A stretch of DNA of 64,000 nt from positions 1 to 64,000 of the forward strand of contig NZ_JAYGHP010000002.1 of NCBI RefSeq assembly GCF_034932065.1. The letters are read 5' to 3'. This document shows positions 17,765-26,498 of this stretch, piece after piece. Under the pieces are notes generated by a model. It did not search any database. It was not told the origin of the DNA and was given only the letters and a program-made list of their open reading frames with translations. Each line of letters begins with the position of its first letter. Position 1 is the stretch's first letter. A program made the translations under genes and the position numbers. Source of the stretch: Crocosphaera sp. UHCC 0190 (GTDB taxonomy: Bacteria > Cyanobacteriota > Cyanobacteriia > Cyanobacteriales > Microcystaceae).

Positions 17765-17792
17765 TAGAAACAAGAATAAGTTAACAACATTA

Positions 17793-17859
17793 GGGCATAA
17801 TAATATGATGCCCCTACGATGATTATAATATTTTATAGGGGTTTAAAAGTGTTAAACCC
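17793..17859. repeat. About 67-bp repeat, family B, copy 3
   Basis: GGGCATAATAATATGATGCC, a CCTAC...GTAGG-like pair (here degenerate) and GGTTTAAAAGTGTTAAACC. Same orientation as copies 1 and 2. Confidence 0.85.
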
Positions 17860-17884
17860 AATATTAATCCCATATAAACAGTTT

Positions 17885-18154
17885 TTATTGTTCATTTTCA
17901 GGAGGAGATAGACGCTCTAATATTTCAGTCATCTTTGCTTGTCTTTCTTCTATTTGATCAAAACGTCGATAAAAGTCTGATTGTACTTCATAAAAATCTG
18001 ACATAGAACGAGTTAATTGTCCTAATAATTGATAGATACCTTTTCTATCTTTTTGCCATTCTTTTTGAAATGAGGCAAAATTATCCGTTAATGCTTCAAT
18101 TGCACGAGCGTTAGATTCAATCAATTTTTTTAAATCATCATCAGACATGGTCAT
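17885..18154 (-). CDS. Hypothetical coiled-coil protein
   Basis: About 90 aa from MTMSDDDLKKLIESNARAIE. Almost entirely helical with heptad-like spacing (LTDNFASFQKEWQKDRKGIY, QLTRSMSDFYEVQSDFYRRF, DQIEERQAKMTEILERL). Such small proteins in cyanobacteria resemble coiled-coil fragments without an enzyme domain. The frame is open for another 28 codons upstream, but that part has no coiled-coil character. Function unknown. Confidence 0.6.
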   Translation of the reverse strand: MTMSDDDLKKLIESNARAIEALTDNFASFQKEWQKDRKGIYQLLGQLTRSMSDFYEVQSDFYRRFDQIEERQAKMTEILERLSPPENEQ

Positions 18155-18378
18155 ACTTGAGATATTCCTCAAAAGAATAGGTTTTTGTGAGTGCTTGAAC
18201 CATGTTGATTTGACTCTCTTTGTAATATTAACTATCAATTATTCTAACAACTTAGCTGTTTAATCTCAGAATCAGTCGCATAATAAAAACTAATGTACTA
18301 ATTAACCTGACTTGAAAATCTAAAATTTTTATTAAATTTTTAGGAAATAGTAGAAATCTGTGTTTTTAAAACACTTCT

Positions 18379-18392
18379 GTAACATTGGTTAC
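18379..18392 (+). promoter_or_regulatory. Perfect NtcA-binding site 1
   Basis: GTAACATTGGTTAC matches GTA-N8-TAC, and the flanks extend it to TGTA-N8-TACA. It lies 93 bases before the start codon of the small membrane protein. Confidence 0.75.
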
Positions 18393-18410
18393 AGTTTGTA
18401 AAAATAAATA

Positions 18411-18424
18411 GTAACATTAACTAC
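18411..18424 (+). promoter_or_regulatory. Perfect NtcA-binding site 2
   Basis: GTAACATTAACTAC, again GTA-N8-TAC, exactly 32 bases (about three helical turns) from site 1. A possible -10 box TACAAT starts at 18431, so this site would lie near -25 and site 1 near -57 of that promoter. Confidence 0.75.
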
Positions 18425-18471
18425 ATTTTGTACAATGGAGTCAGAGAAATTTGATGTACAAGGAAAAACAG

Positions 18472-18702
18472 ATGCACGTTAATATTCATGGTCTTAGCCA
18501 CGATCAAAATCAAATTGTTGCGACCAATGGCAACCTACGACACCGCAAAGAAAATCCTGTGATGATGATTCTCCTGGTGGTTTTGGGTTCATTTGTACTT
18601 GGTTCTCTGCCGATTATTTATGGGTTTAACCTCGCCTCATCTTTAACTCAAGCTCCAACGGTTCCCCATGAAGGGACGTTATGGAGTCCTGCGGGGAAAT
18701 AG
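18472..18702 (+). CDS. Small single-span membrane protein, probably nitrogen-regulated
   Basis: 76 aa. I chose ATG 18472 because AAGGA lies seven bases upstream; ATG 18454 would leave almost no leader. Residues 1-30 are polar ([20 protein letters not shown]), then one strongly hydrophobic segment [20 protein letters not shown] continues into IYGFNL, and a 20-residue polar tail follows. Not a family I recognise. Two perfect NtcA boxes precede it and its last 77 bases overlap narB on the other strand, so a role linked to nitrate use or general nitrogen stress is plausible (inference). Confidence 0.65.
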   Translation: MHVNIHGLSHDQNQIVATNGNLRHRKENPVMMILLVVLGSFVLGSLPIIYGFNLASSLTQAPTVPHEGTLWSPAGK

Positions 18703-20866
18703 AAACAACCTGCAACTGTACCGCACAAGCTTTTAACTCCGGTTGCAAGGAACTCGGACAACACTCGTGATGGGTTAAGGCATTAGCTTCTGCATCATCG
18801 GCCCAAAGTGCGCCCCAGTGCATCGGCACAAATAGGGTTCCAGGGGCGATCGCCTTTGTGATTTTTGCTGGAAAACGAGCCATTCCCCGACGCGATCGCA
18901 CTTCAACCAACATATTTTCTTCTATGTTTAATTTTGCAGCATCATGGGGATGAATTTCCATAAAGGGGTCAGGGTGCATCTTTTGAATTTTAGGAATGCG
19001 TCCTGTACGGGTTTGGGTATGCCAATGACCGTATAATCTGCCTGTGGTTAAGACGTAGGGATAAGCATCATCAGGAGGTTCTGCTAGTCCCTTAGAATGA
19101 TAGGCTGCAAACTTGGCTCGTCCGTCTGGGGTATTAAAACGAAAATCTGTGTAAAGTCGCTTATTAGTTCGGTTTTGTGCGGTTAATTCTTCTCCTTCCA
19201 AACAGGGCCAAGCATCAGGATAAGGCCATTGTAGGGGGCCATAGGTGTGTAACCGTTCATGACTTAACCCAGAACTATCACAGGGACGGCCTTCCGTGAT
19301 CTGTACAAATTCAGCATAAACCGCCGCCGAATTTTTAAAGCTAAACTGGGCCTCAAACCCTAACCGTCGTCCCACTTCTGCGAAAATTGCCCAGTCTGGC
19401 CTTGCTTCCCCTGGGGGGTCACGAAATTGGGGACATAAAGTGACAACTCGTTCAGAATTGGTCATTGTTCCTGTTTTCTCACTCCATTGGGCCGCAGGGA
19501 GTAAAATATGGGCATAGGCTGAGGTTTCTGTGGGATAGTAAGCATCTTGATAGACTGTAAACGGCGATCGCTTCAAAGCTTTTTGAGTACGTTTAATGTC
19601 AGGCATAGTAACAGCCGGGTTAGTAGCTGCAACCCATAAGAACCCGACCTCACCTGTTTCTAACCCTTCGATCATTTCCCAAGCAGTGCGACCCCGTTGA
19701 GGTTGAATAGTACCCCCAGGAACACCCCAAAACTGTTCGACTTCGGCCCGATGTTGGGGGTTATTAACAACACGATAGCCGGGTAAAATATTACAAAGGC
19801 CCCCTGCTTCTCTGCCTCCCATAGCGTTAGGCTGACCCGTCAGGGAAAATGGCCCGGCCCCAGGTTTACCGATATCCCCTGTCATGAGGTGAAGGTTGAT
19901 CAGAGTACGAATCTTAGCCGTTCCTTCCGAAGATTGATTCATCCCCATTGACCATAAAGATAACACCCTGTCTGACTCGGCCCAATATTTAGCTGCTTGT
20001 TCTAACTCATCAATAGGGATACCACATTTACGGGCCACTAATTCAGGGGGATAATGACGGATAACCTCAGCATAGGCCGAAAAGTTTTGGGTACATTCAT
20101 CAATAAAAAAGGTATCAATGCGACCCCACCGCATTAATAAATAGGCAATACCGTTAAATAAATCAATATCTGTCCCTGGTTTAATGGCTAAATGTAAATC
20201 TGCTGCTTCTGCGGTTTGGGTACATCGTGGGTCAACCACAATCATTTTAACCTTACGATTCTTTTTATGATGCACACGCAGACGGTTAAAAACAATGGGG
20301 TGACATTCTGCTGTATTGGTTCCCACCAAAAAAGCGCAGTCTGTTAACTCTAAATCTTCATAACAACAGGGGGGGCCATCACTGCCGAAACTTTGGGTAT
20401 AACCTGCAACCGCAGAAGACATACAGAGACGGGAGTTAGCATCAAAATTATTCGTTCCTAGGAACCCCTTAAACAGTTTTTGAGCAATATAATAATCTTC
20501 CGTTTGAAATTGACCTGAACCATACATACATAAAGCATCAGGCCCTTGGGTAAGACGTACTGTTTTAATTCTATTTGTGATTGCTTCTAACGCTTCATCC
20601 CAACTAACACGACGAAAATCATCATCCAAAGATTCCCGCATCATCGGATATTTAAGACGATCTTTGTCTAAAGACTCGCTCACCGTTGCCCCCTTAACAC
20701 AGACTTTCCCTTGACTAGAAGGGTGACTGCGATCGCCTCTTACTTGCCAGACAGGGTTTCCTTGACTATCTCGGTTAACCATTTTACCAGGTTGGGCCGG
20801 GGGTAATACTTCTAAACCACAACCGACACCACAGTAAGGACAGAGAGTTTTTGCAGAGTTAGTCAT
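18626..20866 (-). CDS. narB: Assimilatory ferredoxin-dependent nitrate reductase
   Basis: 746-aa molybdopterin oxidoreductase reducing nitrate to nitrite with electrons from ferredoxin. N-terminal [4Fe-4S] ligands C9, C12, C16 and C56 (CPYCGVGC and GKVCVKG). A molybdenum-ligand Cys is expected in [13 protein letters not shown]. The cofactor domains [19 protein letters not shown] and the C-terminal dinucleotide-binding domain ([17 protein letters not shown]) are all present. The last 24 residues, after the usual end near [11 protein letters not shown], lie antisense to the small membrane protein and look like a C-terminal extension. It is separated from nirA-nrtP by two unrelated genes. Confidence 0.96.
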   Translation of the reverse strand: MTNSAKTLCPYCGVGCGLEVLPPAQPGKMVNRDSQGNPVWQVRGDRSHPSSQGKVCVKGATVSESLDKDRLKYPMMRESLDDDFRRVSWDEALEAITNRIKTVRLTQGPDALCMYGSGQFQTEDYYIAQKLFKGFLGTNNFDANSRLCMSSAVAGYTQSFGSDGPPCCYEDLELTDCAFLVGTNTAECHPIVFNRLRVHHKKNRKVKMIVVDPRCTQTAEAADLHLAIKPGTDIDLFNGIAYLLMRWGRIDTFFIDECTQNFSAYAEVIRHYPPELVARKCGIPIDELEQAAKYWAESDRVLSLWSMGMNQSSEGTAKIRTLINLHLMTGDIGKPGAGPFSLTGQPNAMGGREAGGLCNILPGYRVVNNPQHRAEVEQFWGVPGGTIQPQRGRTAWEMIEGLETGEVGFLWVAATNPAVTMPDIKRTQKALKRSPFTVYQDAYYPTETSAYAHILLPAAQWSEKTGTMTNSERVVTLCPQFRDPPGEARPDWAIFAEVGRRLGFEAQFSFKNSAAVYAEFVQITEGRPCDSSGLSHERLHTYGPLQWPYPDAWPCLEGEELTAQNRTNKRLYTDFRFNTPDGRAKFAAYHSKGLAEPPDDAYPYVLTTGRLYGHWHTQTRTGRIPKIQKMHPDPFMEIHPHDAAKLNIEENMLVEVRSRRGMARFPAKITKAIAPGTLFVPMHWGALWADDAEANALTHHECCPSSLQPELKACAVQLQVVSISPQDSITSLHGEPLELELKMRRG

Positions 20867-21000
20867 AATTAGGGAATCCTAGAGGGTTGGATACAATTAA
20901 TGTTAGCAATACTACCTCATATATTCACAGATGTTTTCAGGAATGAAGATTAGAAGCTTTGTATGAGTAGGTTGAGATAGTAGGATAAGGATTTAAACCG

Positions 21001-21534
21001 ATGAAAAAAATAGCAGTGTTTGGCAATACTGGCGGTGGTAAATCAACCTTAAGCAAGAGATTATCAAAAATTACCAATTTGCCCCTTTATGTCTTGGATA
21101 AAATTCAATATCAACCAGGGGGTACTAAAGTTTCTTATGAAGAATATAAGGGTATTCATGAGCAAATTATAGCAAAGGATCAATGGATTATTGACGGATT
21201 TGGTTGTTTAGAAACGGTTTGGTTAAGATTGGCAGAAGCAGATACTTTAGTTTACATTGATCTACCCTTATCTTTACATTTTTGGTTTGTTAGTAAACGA
21301 TTTGTTACGGGGTTTTTCTCTCCCCCTCAAGGTTGGCCGGAAAATAGTCCTCTTGTGAAAAGTTCAATTACCAGTTATCGTACCCTTTGGTTATGTCATA
21401 GACGTTTAACTCCGAAATACCGTGATTATGTCATGAAAATGAGAAGCACTAAGACAGTTTATCATCTTCAATCAATGAGACATATCTCAGAATTTTGGGA
21501 TTTGATGCAAACTGAAACCAAGGCTTTAAACTGA
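21001..21534 (+). CDS. P-loop kinase-like protein (FlaR/adenylate kinase-related)
   Basis: 177 aa. Walker A FGNTGGGKST at residues 7-16, the DKIQYQPGG segment and WIIDGFGCLETVWLRL with the Asp pair of small P-loop kinases, then LVYIDLP. Similar proteins are annotated as DNA topology modulation protein FlaR or adenylate kinase-like, but the substrate is not known. It is divergent from narB, 134 bases away, and sits inside the nitrate region without an obvious link to it. Confidence 0.75.
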   Translation: MKKIAVFGNTGGGKSTLSKRLSKITNLPLYVLDKIQYQPGGTKVSYEEYKGIHEQIIAKDQWIIDGFGCLETVWLRLAEADTLVYIDLPLSLHFWFVSKRFVTGFFSPPQGWPENSPLVKSSITSYRTLWLCHRRLTPKYRDYVMKMRSTKTVYHLQSMRHISEFWDLMQTETKALN

Positions 21535-21591
21535 TAGCAAAAATTTTCTGGGCTTAATATTGTTAATCCCAGAAAATTAACCGAAATTCTG

Positions 21592-22122
21592 TCAAAGTTC
21601 ATCTGGATTAATTCCTAATTCTTTTAATTTAGCTGCTAATTTGTCGGCCCGTTGTTTCTCTTGCGTGTAAGTTGTAAAACTATTACCATCAGGATAATAT
21701 AGCTTTAATTCGGGTTCTGTGACTTCAAAACGAATACCTAAACGGGGACTTATCCAACCATTAATATCTTCAATAATTTCTAAGCCTTCTTCTCCTCGTA
21801 ACAGTCCACTAAGTTCGTTTTTATGAGGATCATAAATATAATATTCTTCCACTCCATAACGCTCATAAAATAGCAATTTACGACTCATTTCAGTTTGAGT
21901 ATTCCCTGGTGAAAGAATTTCAAATACCACTTGAGGCGCAATATTATCCTCTTTCCATTGTTGATAGGAATCTCTTTCCCCTTTGGTACGACCAAATACT
22001 ACCATAACATCCGGTGCAAGTCTTTTTTTATTGTCACCTTCTACGGGATACCAAAGTAAGTCCCCCGCAACAAATACATTATTATCGTTAGCAAATAACC
22101 AATCTAAATTAGCTTTTATCAT
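21592..22122 (-). CDS. Uma2-family (DUF820) endonuclease-like protein, 5' truncated
   Basis: 176 aa. The Uma2 core is clear: LAPDVMVVFGR, QVVFEILSPGNTQTEMSRKL, YERYGVEEYYIYDPHKNEL and WISPRLGIRFE, with the D...E-x-L type active site of PD-(D/E)xK enzymes. Family-like sequence continues upstream of the ATG in the same frame (ANQFRWIT) and then stops matching, so about 20 N-terminal residues seem to be missing. The break lies next to a fragment of a NACHT-type gene on the other strand. Activity uncertain. Confidence 0.75.
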   Translation of the reverse strand: MIKANLDWLFANDNNVFVAGDLLWYPVEGDNKKRLAPDVMVVFGRTKGERDSYQQWKEDNIAPQVVFEILSPGNTQTEMSRKLLFYERYGVEEYYIYDPHKNELSGLLRGEEGLEIIEDINGWISPRLGIRFEVTEPELKLYYPDGNSFTTYTQEKQRADKLAAKLKELGINPDEL

Positions 22123-22142
22123 AGTAATCCAACGAAACTGAT

Positions 22143-22337
22143 TTGCGCTTAGTTTTAACCATGAATAATTATACCCCTTGGAACTATGCCCGTTTTTTAG
22201 ATTATTGTACCGAACAATTATTATTACAGCGCGTCGGTGGGGGTTATCGGTTTATTCATCGGTTGTTACAGGAACACTTATTGAAGTCAGAAGTCAGAAG
22301 TATATTGATGAAAGCGATGGCAGAGGCATGGCATTAG
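22143..22337 (+). pseudogene. C-terminal fragment of a NACHT/NTPase-type protein
   Basis: The frame reads NNYTPWNYARFLDYCTEQLL and LQRVGGGYRFIHRLLQEHLL, then low-complexity sequence (KSEVRS). Known: the PWNYARFLDYxxERLxLQRVGGxYRFIHxLLQEHFA pattern occurs near the end of the helical region of cyanobacterial NACHT-domain NTPases. Nothing resembling the NTPase domain lies upstream, which is the Uma2 gene, so this is a remnant. Confidence 0.55.
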
Positions 22338-22370
22338 TAAGCTTACTCTTAAAACCATTAACTTATTATC

Positions 22371-22449
22371 GCCATGCCCCTACAAATTAATGGTGTATTT
22401 CAAAAAATTGCAAAGCGTTAACCGTAGGGGCTTAATATTATTAAGCCCT
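22371..22449. repeat. Diverged family B-like repeat
   Basis: Starts CCATGCCCCTAC and ends GTAGGGGCTTAATATTATTA plus AGCCC. The CCTAC...GTAGG layout is kept but the inner sequence differs. It separates the NACHT fragment from nrtP. Confidence 0.55.
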
Positions 22450-22468
22450 TATCCATCATTGAATTGAT

Positions 22469-24058
22469 TTAACCTCTGGCAATAGAATCAACAGAAGGTT
22501 CAGTTTCTAAGATGCTTTCATGATGAAATTCTTCCCCTTCTGCTTCTCCTTCATGGTGTTCAGCAAATGATCCATGAGGTTCTTTAAGAATAAACCAGCA
22601 TAAGAAAGCCACTGTAACCGCTATGATACCCATAATCTGGAAAAAGGCGGTATTTGCTTGAGCGATGATCGCGGTACTGGGGTCTTTGCCTCCCCCTAAC
22701 CATTCGGGTAATAAGCTAAAAATCGTTAAATAAGCCACTGCACCGACATTTCCGTAAGCTCCCACATTCCCGGCAACCTGACCCGTAATACGACGTTTAA
22801 CTAGGGGTACAATGGCAAAGGTAGACCCTTCTCCTGCTTGCACAAAGAAAGAACAAGTCATGGTTAAAATGATCGCTCCAGGAAGCCACCAACCACTACC
22901 GACACTCCCTAACATCAGATAACCGATACCCATACACAGAGTTAAGACAGCCATCGTATTCTTACGACTACCCAATTTATCAGAAATTAAGCCCCCACCT
23001 GGACGGGACATCAAGTTCATAAAAGCGTAACTCGAAGCGATCATACCTGCTTGTGCAGGGGTTAGGGTAAAAGTTCCTTGGAAGAAGGCCGGAAGCATGG
23101 AAACAACCGCTAATTCTGAGCCAAAATTGACAAAATAGGTTAACTCTAAGATAGCGACTTGAGAGAAATTGTAACGATCTTTGGCAGGATACTGTTTTTT
23201 ACCCGTCATCAAGTCTTTATTAACCACCCAACAGTTATAAGCTTGGAACAGATATAAACCGACTAAACAGGCCCAAACAATATACATCGTATTGACATCA
23301 TAAAGCCCGACTTTCTTTAACCGCCAAGCTAATACCATGAGAATGCCGGATAAGGGCGCATTCATCACCATTAAAAACCAGAAATCCCGCTTTGTAGTTA
23401 CTTCAATACCTCTGGCACTTTTGGGCTTACGATAGGTTTTACCGGGGGGATGATCTTTGACATTGTTATAGTAAAAAATGCCGTAGAGAGCCGCAATAAT
23501 ACCCGTTCCCGCGATACAAATTCGCCAGTTTAACAGGGGAACACCTGCGGGAGTCATTGCACCAAAAGCCAACCAACCGCCGATCGCAGGTAAGGTAAAA
23601 GCCGCCGCCGCAGAGCCAAAGTTACCCCAACCGCCATAAATTCCTTCAGCGATACCAATTTCTTTGGGAGGGAACCATTCTGCTACCATACGAATACCAA
23701 TGACAAACCCTGCACCCACAATACTTAAGGCTAGACGACTAATTACTAACTGACTAAAATTCTGTGCTGTGGCAAAAATTAAACAGGGAATGGCTGCATA
23801 GATTAACAGCAGAGTATAAGTGATTCTGGGGCCATATTTATCTAATAGCATCCCAATAATAATCCGGGCCGGAACCGTCAAAGCCACGTTACAAATAGCC
23901 AGGGTTCTGATTTGACCTTCTTCTAAGCCAAAGTCAGCTTTAACTTGAGTGGCTAAAGGTGCAAGGTTAAACCACACCACAAAGGACAGAAAGAAAGCAA
24001 ACCAAGTCAGGTGGAGGATTTTATACCGTCCACGTAGGGACCACATTTCTCCAAGCAT
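22469..24058 (-). CDS. nrtP: Nitrate/nitrite MFS transporter, NrtP type
   Basis: 529 aa with about 12 membrane segments. The nitrate signature is seen in WGNFGSAAAAFTLP (first half) and GNVGAYGNVGAVAYL (second half), as in NarK/NrtP carriers. A loop of about 60 hydrophilic residues between halves (NKDLMTGKKQYPAKDRYNF) and an acidic, His-rich tail (FAEHHEGEAEGEEFHHES) are typical of cyanobacterial NrtP. It imports nitrate and nitrite across the plasma membrane and follows nirA by about 107 bases, with one family D palindrome between, probably in the same transcript. Confidence 0.93.
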   Translation of the reverse strand: MLGEMWSLRGRYKILHLTWFAFFLSFVVWFNLAPLATQVKADFGLEEGQIRTLAICNVALTVPARIIIGMLLDKYGPRITYTLLLIYAAIPCLIFATAQNFSQLVISRLALSIVGAGFVIGIRMVAEWFPPKEIGIAEGIYGGWGNFGSAAAAFTLPAIGGWLAFGAMTPAGVPLLNWRICIAGTGIIAALYGIFYYNNVKDHPPGKTYRKPKSARGIEVTTKRDFWFLMVMNAPLSGILMVLAWRLKKVGLYDVNTMYIVWACLVGLYLFQAYNCWVVNKDLMTGKKQYPAKDRYNFSQVAILELTYFVNFGSELAVVSMLPAFFQGTFTLTPAQAGMIASSYAFMNLMSRPGGGLISDKLGSRKNTMAVLTLCMGIGYLMLGSVGSGWWLPGAIILTMTCSFFVQAGEGSTFAIVPLVKRRITGQVAGNVGAYGNVGAVAYLTIFSLLPEWLGGGKDPSTAIIAQANTAFFQIMGIIAVTVAFLCWFILKEPHGSFAEHHEGEAEGEEFHHESILETEPSVDSIARG

Positions 24059-24129
24059 TTAATTTTTTTCCTCTCTATTGAGTGAGTTAGACAAGATTTA
24101 AAGTTGATAGTGAAGTTGTGAAGGTTTTC

Positions 24130-24157
24130 GTAGGGGTGAACGGCCGTTCGCCCCTAC
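24130..24157. repeat. 28-bp palindromic repeat, family D, between nirA and nrtP
   Basis: Begins GTAGGGGTGAACGGC and ends GTTCGCCCCTAC. It would form a strong hairpin in a nirA-nrtP transcript, so it may attenuate or stabilise that mRNA (inference). Relatives at 48579 and 58105. Confidence 0.8.
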
Positions 24158-24165
24158 AGGGTTTA

Positions 24166-25725
24166 TTACCGTCGTTTTGCGCCGAAATTCTTGAGCAAAA
24201 TTTCAGACAAAACAGGTAATAAATCATCACAGGCAATCCCTTTTTGCACACAAGTTCCTAAATGAGCATCTTTGCCCACTTTTCCCCCCATATACAGGTC
24301 AACCCCTTCCACAGTTTTGCCATCTTTGCGGACTTTGGTTCCCATTAACCCAATATCTGCAACTTGGGGTTGTCCGCAGGAGTTAGGACACCCTGTCCAA
24401 TGAATTCGCACGGTTTGGGGTAAATCTAAGGTTTCATCCAAAGTCTTGGCCAAAGCAACAGCGCGGTTTTTTGTTTCTACTAAAGCAAAGTTACAAAATT
24501 GCGCCCCCGTACAGGAAATTAAGGCCCGTTGTAAGGGTTTTGGGTTGATGGTAAACTTTTCTAAGATCGGTTCAGCTAAAAATGTCTCTAAGTTGTCCTC
24601 AGCAATGTTAGGAATGATGACATTTTGCTCAACGGTTAAGCGTATCTCTCCACTGCCATAGACTTCAGCAATTCTTGCCAAATCTAACATATCTTGGGCA
24701 GAAAACCGACCTACGGGGACGTGCAAGCCAACATAATTTAAGCCTGTTTGTTTTTGAGGGAAGATACCCAGATGATCTCGTTTTTCCCAGTCAATAGCAT
24801 CTTTTTCCGCTTCCGTTGCCAAAGCATAACCTAATTCTGCTTCCACTTCAGCCCGAAATTTATCGATTCCCCATTCATCAATTAACCACATTAAACGGGA
24901 TTTTTGACGGTTTGCTCGTAAACCATGCTCCCGATAAACGGTTAAAATGGCATGGCATAAACCAACAACTGCTTCTACGGTTGGAGCAACCCAAACATTA
25001 AGAGGAATAGCCGCTTCACAACGTTTAGCAGAGAAAAAGCCACCGACTACCACATTAAACCCTAATTCACCATTTTTATAGGCAGGGACAAAGGCAATAT
25101 CGTTAATTTCTGCATGAACTGAGTTATCTCGTCCCCCTTCAATGGCAATATTGAATTTACGGGGCAGATTAGTAAAATCATAATTACCTTCGCCATTGTT
25201 GGTAATCATGTCTTGGACTTTTTGAACTAACTCACGGGTATCAATTAATTCCTCTTGATCTAACCCCGCAACAGGTGATCCTGTAATGTTCCGCACATTA
25301 TCCATTCCCGACTGCATAGATGTCATCTCAACTGCCTTCAGACGACTGAAAATATCGGGAATATCTTCCAGACGAATACCCCTTAATTGCAGATTTTGCC
25401 TGGTGGTAATGTCGGCACTGCCATCGTCCCCATATCGCTGTACAATGTTACCGAGAACTCGCATTTGTTCACTGGTTAAAATGCCATTAGGTATTCGCAT
25501 TCTTAACATGAACTTGCCGGGAGTAACGGGGCGATAAAAGACCCCAAGCCATTTAAGACGATGTTCCAGATCGGTTTTGTCCATCGCTTCCCAACCGATC
25601 TGAGCTAAGTATTCCAGTTCATCTTTGATCGCTAGTCCATCTTTTTCTGCCTTAAGTTTTTCAAATTTGTTTAAAGATACGGTGGTTTGAGGTTGAATAC
25701 TTTGAACCACAGGAAAAACCTCCAT
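24166..25725 (-). CDS. nirA: Ferredoxin-nitrite reductase
   Basis: 519 aa from MEVFPVVQSIQPQT; the frame is open 22 codons further, but this start fits the usual length better. It reduces nitrite to ammonium with six ferredoxin electrons. Siroheme/[4Fe-4S] ligand cysteines lie in ISCTGAQFCNFALVETK and HWTGCPNSCGQPQVADIG. Two sulfite/nitrite reductase half-domains are visible (FMLRMRIPNGILTSEQMRVL first, VGRFSAQDMLDLARIAEVYG second). First gene of nirA-nrtP, with a possible NtcA-type promoter about 160 bases upstream. Confidence 0.96.
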   Translation of the reverse strand: MEVFPVVQSIQPQTTVSLNKFEKLKAEKDGLAIKDELEYLAQIGWEAMDKTDLEHRLKWLGVFYRPVTPGKFMLRMRIPNGILTSEQMRVLGNIVQRYGDDGSADITTRQNLQLRGIRLEDIPDIFSRLKAVEMTSMQSGMDNVRNITGSPVAGLDQEELIDTRELVQKVQDMITNNGEGNYDFTNLPRKFNIAIEGGRDNSVHAEINDIAFVPAYKNGELGFNVVVGGFFSAKRCEAAIPLNVWVAPTVEAVVGLCHAILTVYREHGLRANRQKSRLMWLIDEWGIDKFRAEVEAELGYALATEAEKDAIDWEKRDHLGIFPQKQTGLNYVGLHVPVGRFSAQDMLDLARIAEVYGSGEIRLTVEQNVIIPNIAEDNLETFLAEPILEKFTINPKPLQRALISCTGAQFCNFALVETKNRAVALAKTLDETLDLPQTVRIHWTGCPNSCGQPQVADIGLMGTKVRKDGKTVEGVDLYMGGKVGKDAHLGTCVQKGIACDDLLPVLSEILLKNFGAKRR

Positions 25726-25890
25726 CGGGTCAAGTTGTTCCCATTTAATCCCTTCAACCCTAGACAATTTGTATCTAATATCACAAAGCATGACCTAGAA
25801 TGCGCTTTTTGCATTTTAAATATGTATTTTTTGCATTTCTTACTCCCTTGAGGAGAGGGAATGGTATTTTGTCCCAAAATTAGTACAAAA

Positions 25891-25935
25891 ATATCTTATA
25901 CAAGGTTTATTTGTACTATTTGTAGGCAATGGTAT
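25891..25935 (-). promoter_or_regulatory. Candidate NtcA-dependent promoter of nirA
   Basis: On the minus strand ATACCATTGCCTAC (25922-25935) matches GTA-N8-TAC except for its first base. It is followed after 23 bases by TAAGAT (25893-25898), a TAN3T -10 box. That spacing is the one seen in NtcA-activated promoters. The one mismatch keeps confidence moderate. Confidence 0.45.
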
Positions 25936-26066
25936 TATTTTTTGATACCATTATAGTTTCCTCCTACTCAAAAAAAATCCCCAGATATTTCTAAATGAAT
26001 CATTTAACTTTAATGTTACTTAATTACTTATCTAGTTCAATTGTGCCGTTTCAACGAAAAGGAAAA

Positions 26067-26411
26067 ATGCAAACGATGTTAACTTACAAGGGCTATACTG
26101 GTCATATTGATATCGATCTTGACAGTAGTATATTGTTTGGTCGTGTTCTTGATATTAAAGATGTTATTACATTTCAAGGACAAACTATTGAAGAAGCACG
26201 TCAAGAGTTTTATAATTCTATTGATGATTATTTAGAATTTTGTGAGGAAATAGGGCAATCTCCTGATAAGCCATTTTCTGGCAAGTTTCATTTTCGGACA
26301 ACTCCAGAAACTCACCGAAAAATCACCATTGCTGCAACAAAAGAAGGTAAAAGTATTAATCGTTGGATGGAGGATGTTTTAACAAAAGCAGCCAATCAAA
26401 GTATTAAGTAA
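26067..26411 (+). CDS. HicB-family antitoxin, RHH type, no toxin partner
   Basis: About 114 aa from MQTMLTYKGYTGHIDID; AAGG lies five bases upstream. The HicB signature is DLDSSILFGRVLDIKDVITF, then GQTIEEARQEFYNSIDDYLE, and a C-terminal ribbon-helix-helix (KFHFRTTPETHRKITIAATK, GKSINRWMEDVL). This is the long DNA-binding HicB form. No HicA gene adjoins, so it is an orphan. The frame is open 24 codons further upstream, without HicB character. Confidence 0.8.
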   Translation: MQTMLTYKGYTGHIDIDLDSSILFGRVLDIKDVITFQGQTIEEARQEFYNSIDDYLEFCEEIGQSPDKPFSGKFHFRTTPETHRKITIAATKEGKSINRWMEDVLTKAANQSIK

Positions 26412-26498
26412 TCTTTTCTTGATTTCTTTCTCTTTTTCAAATTCATGCCAAACTTTTCAGCAATTATTTTTCTAAAAGTATAAATAATCTAAAAATCA

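Noticed and set aside
25931..25949. Palindrome GGTATTATTTTTTGATACC as an NtcA site for nirA
   Set aside because: The spacing between GTA and TAC is 11 bases, not 8. The overlapping ATA-N8-TAC box with a properly placed -10 is the better candidate.
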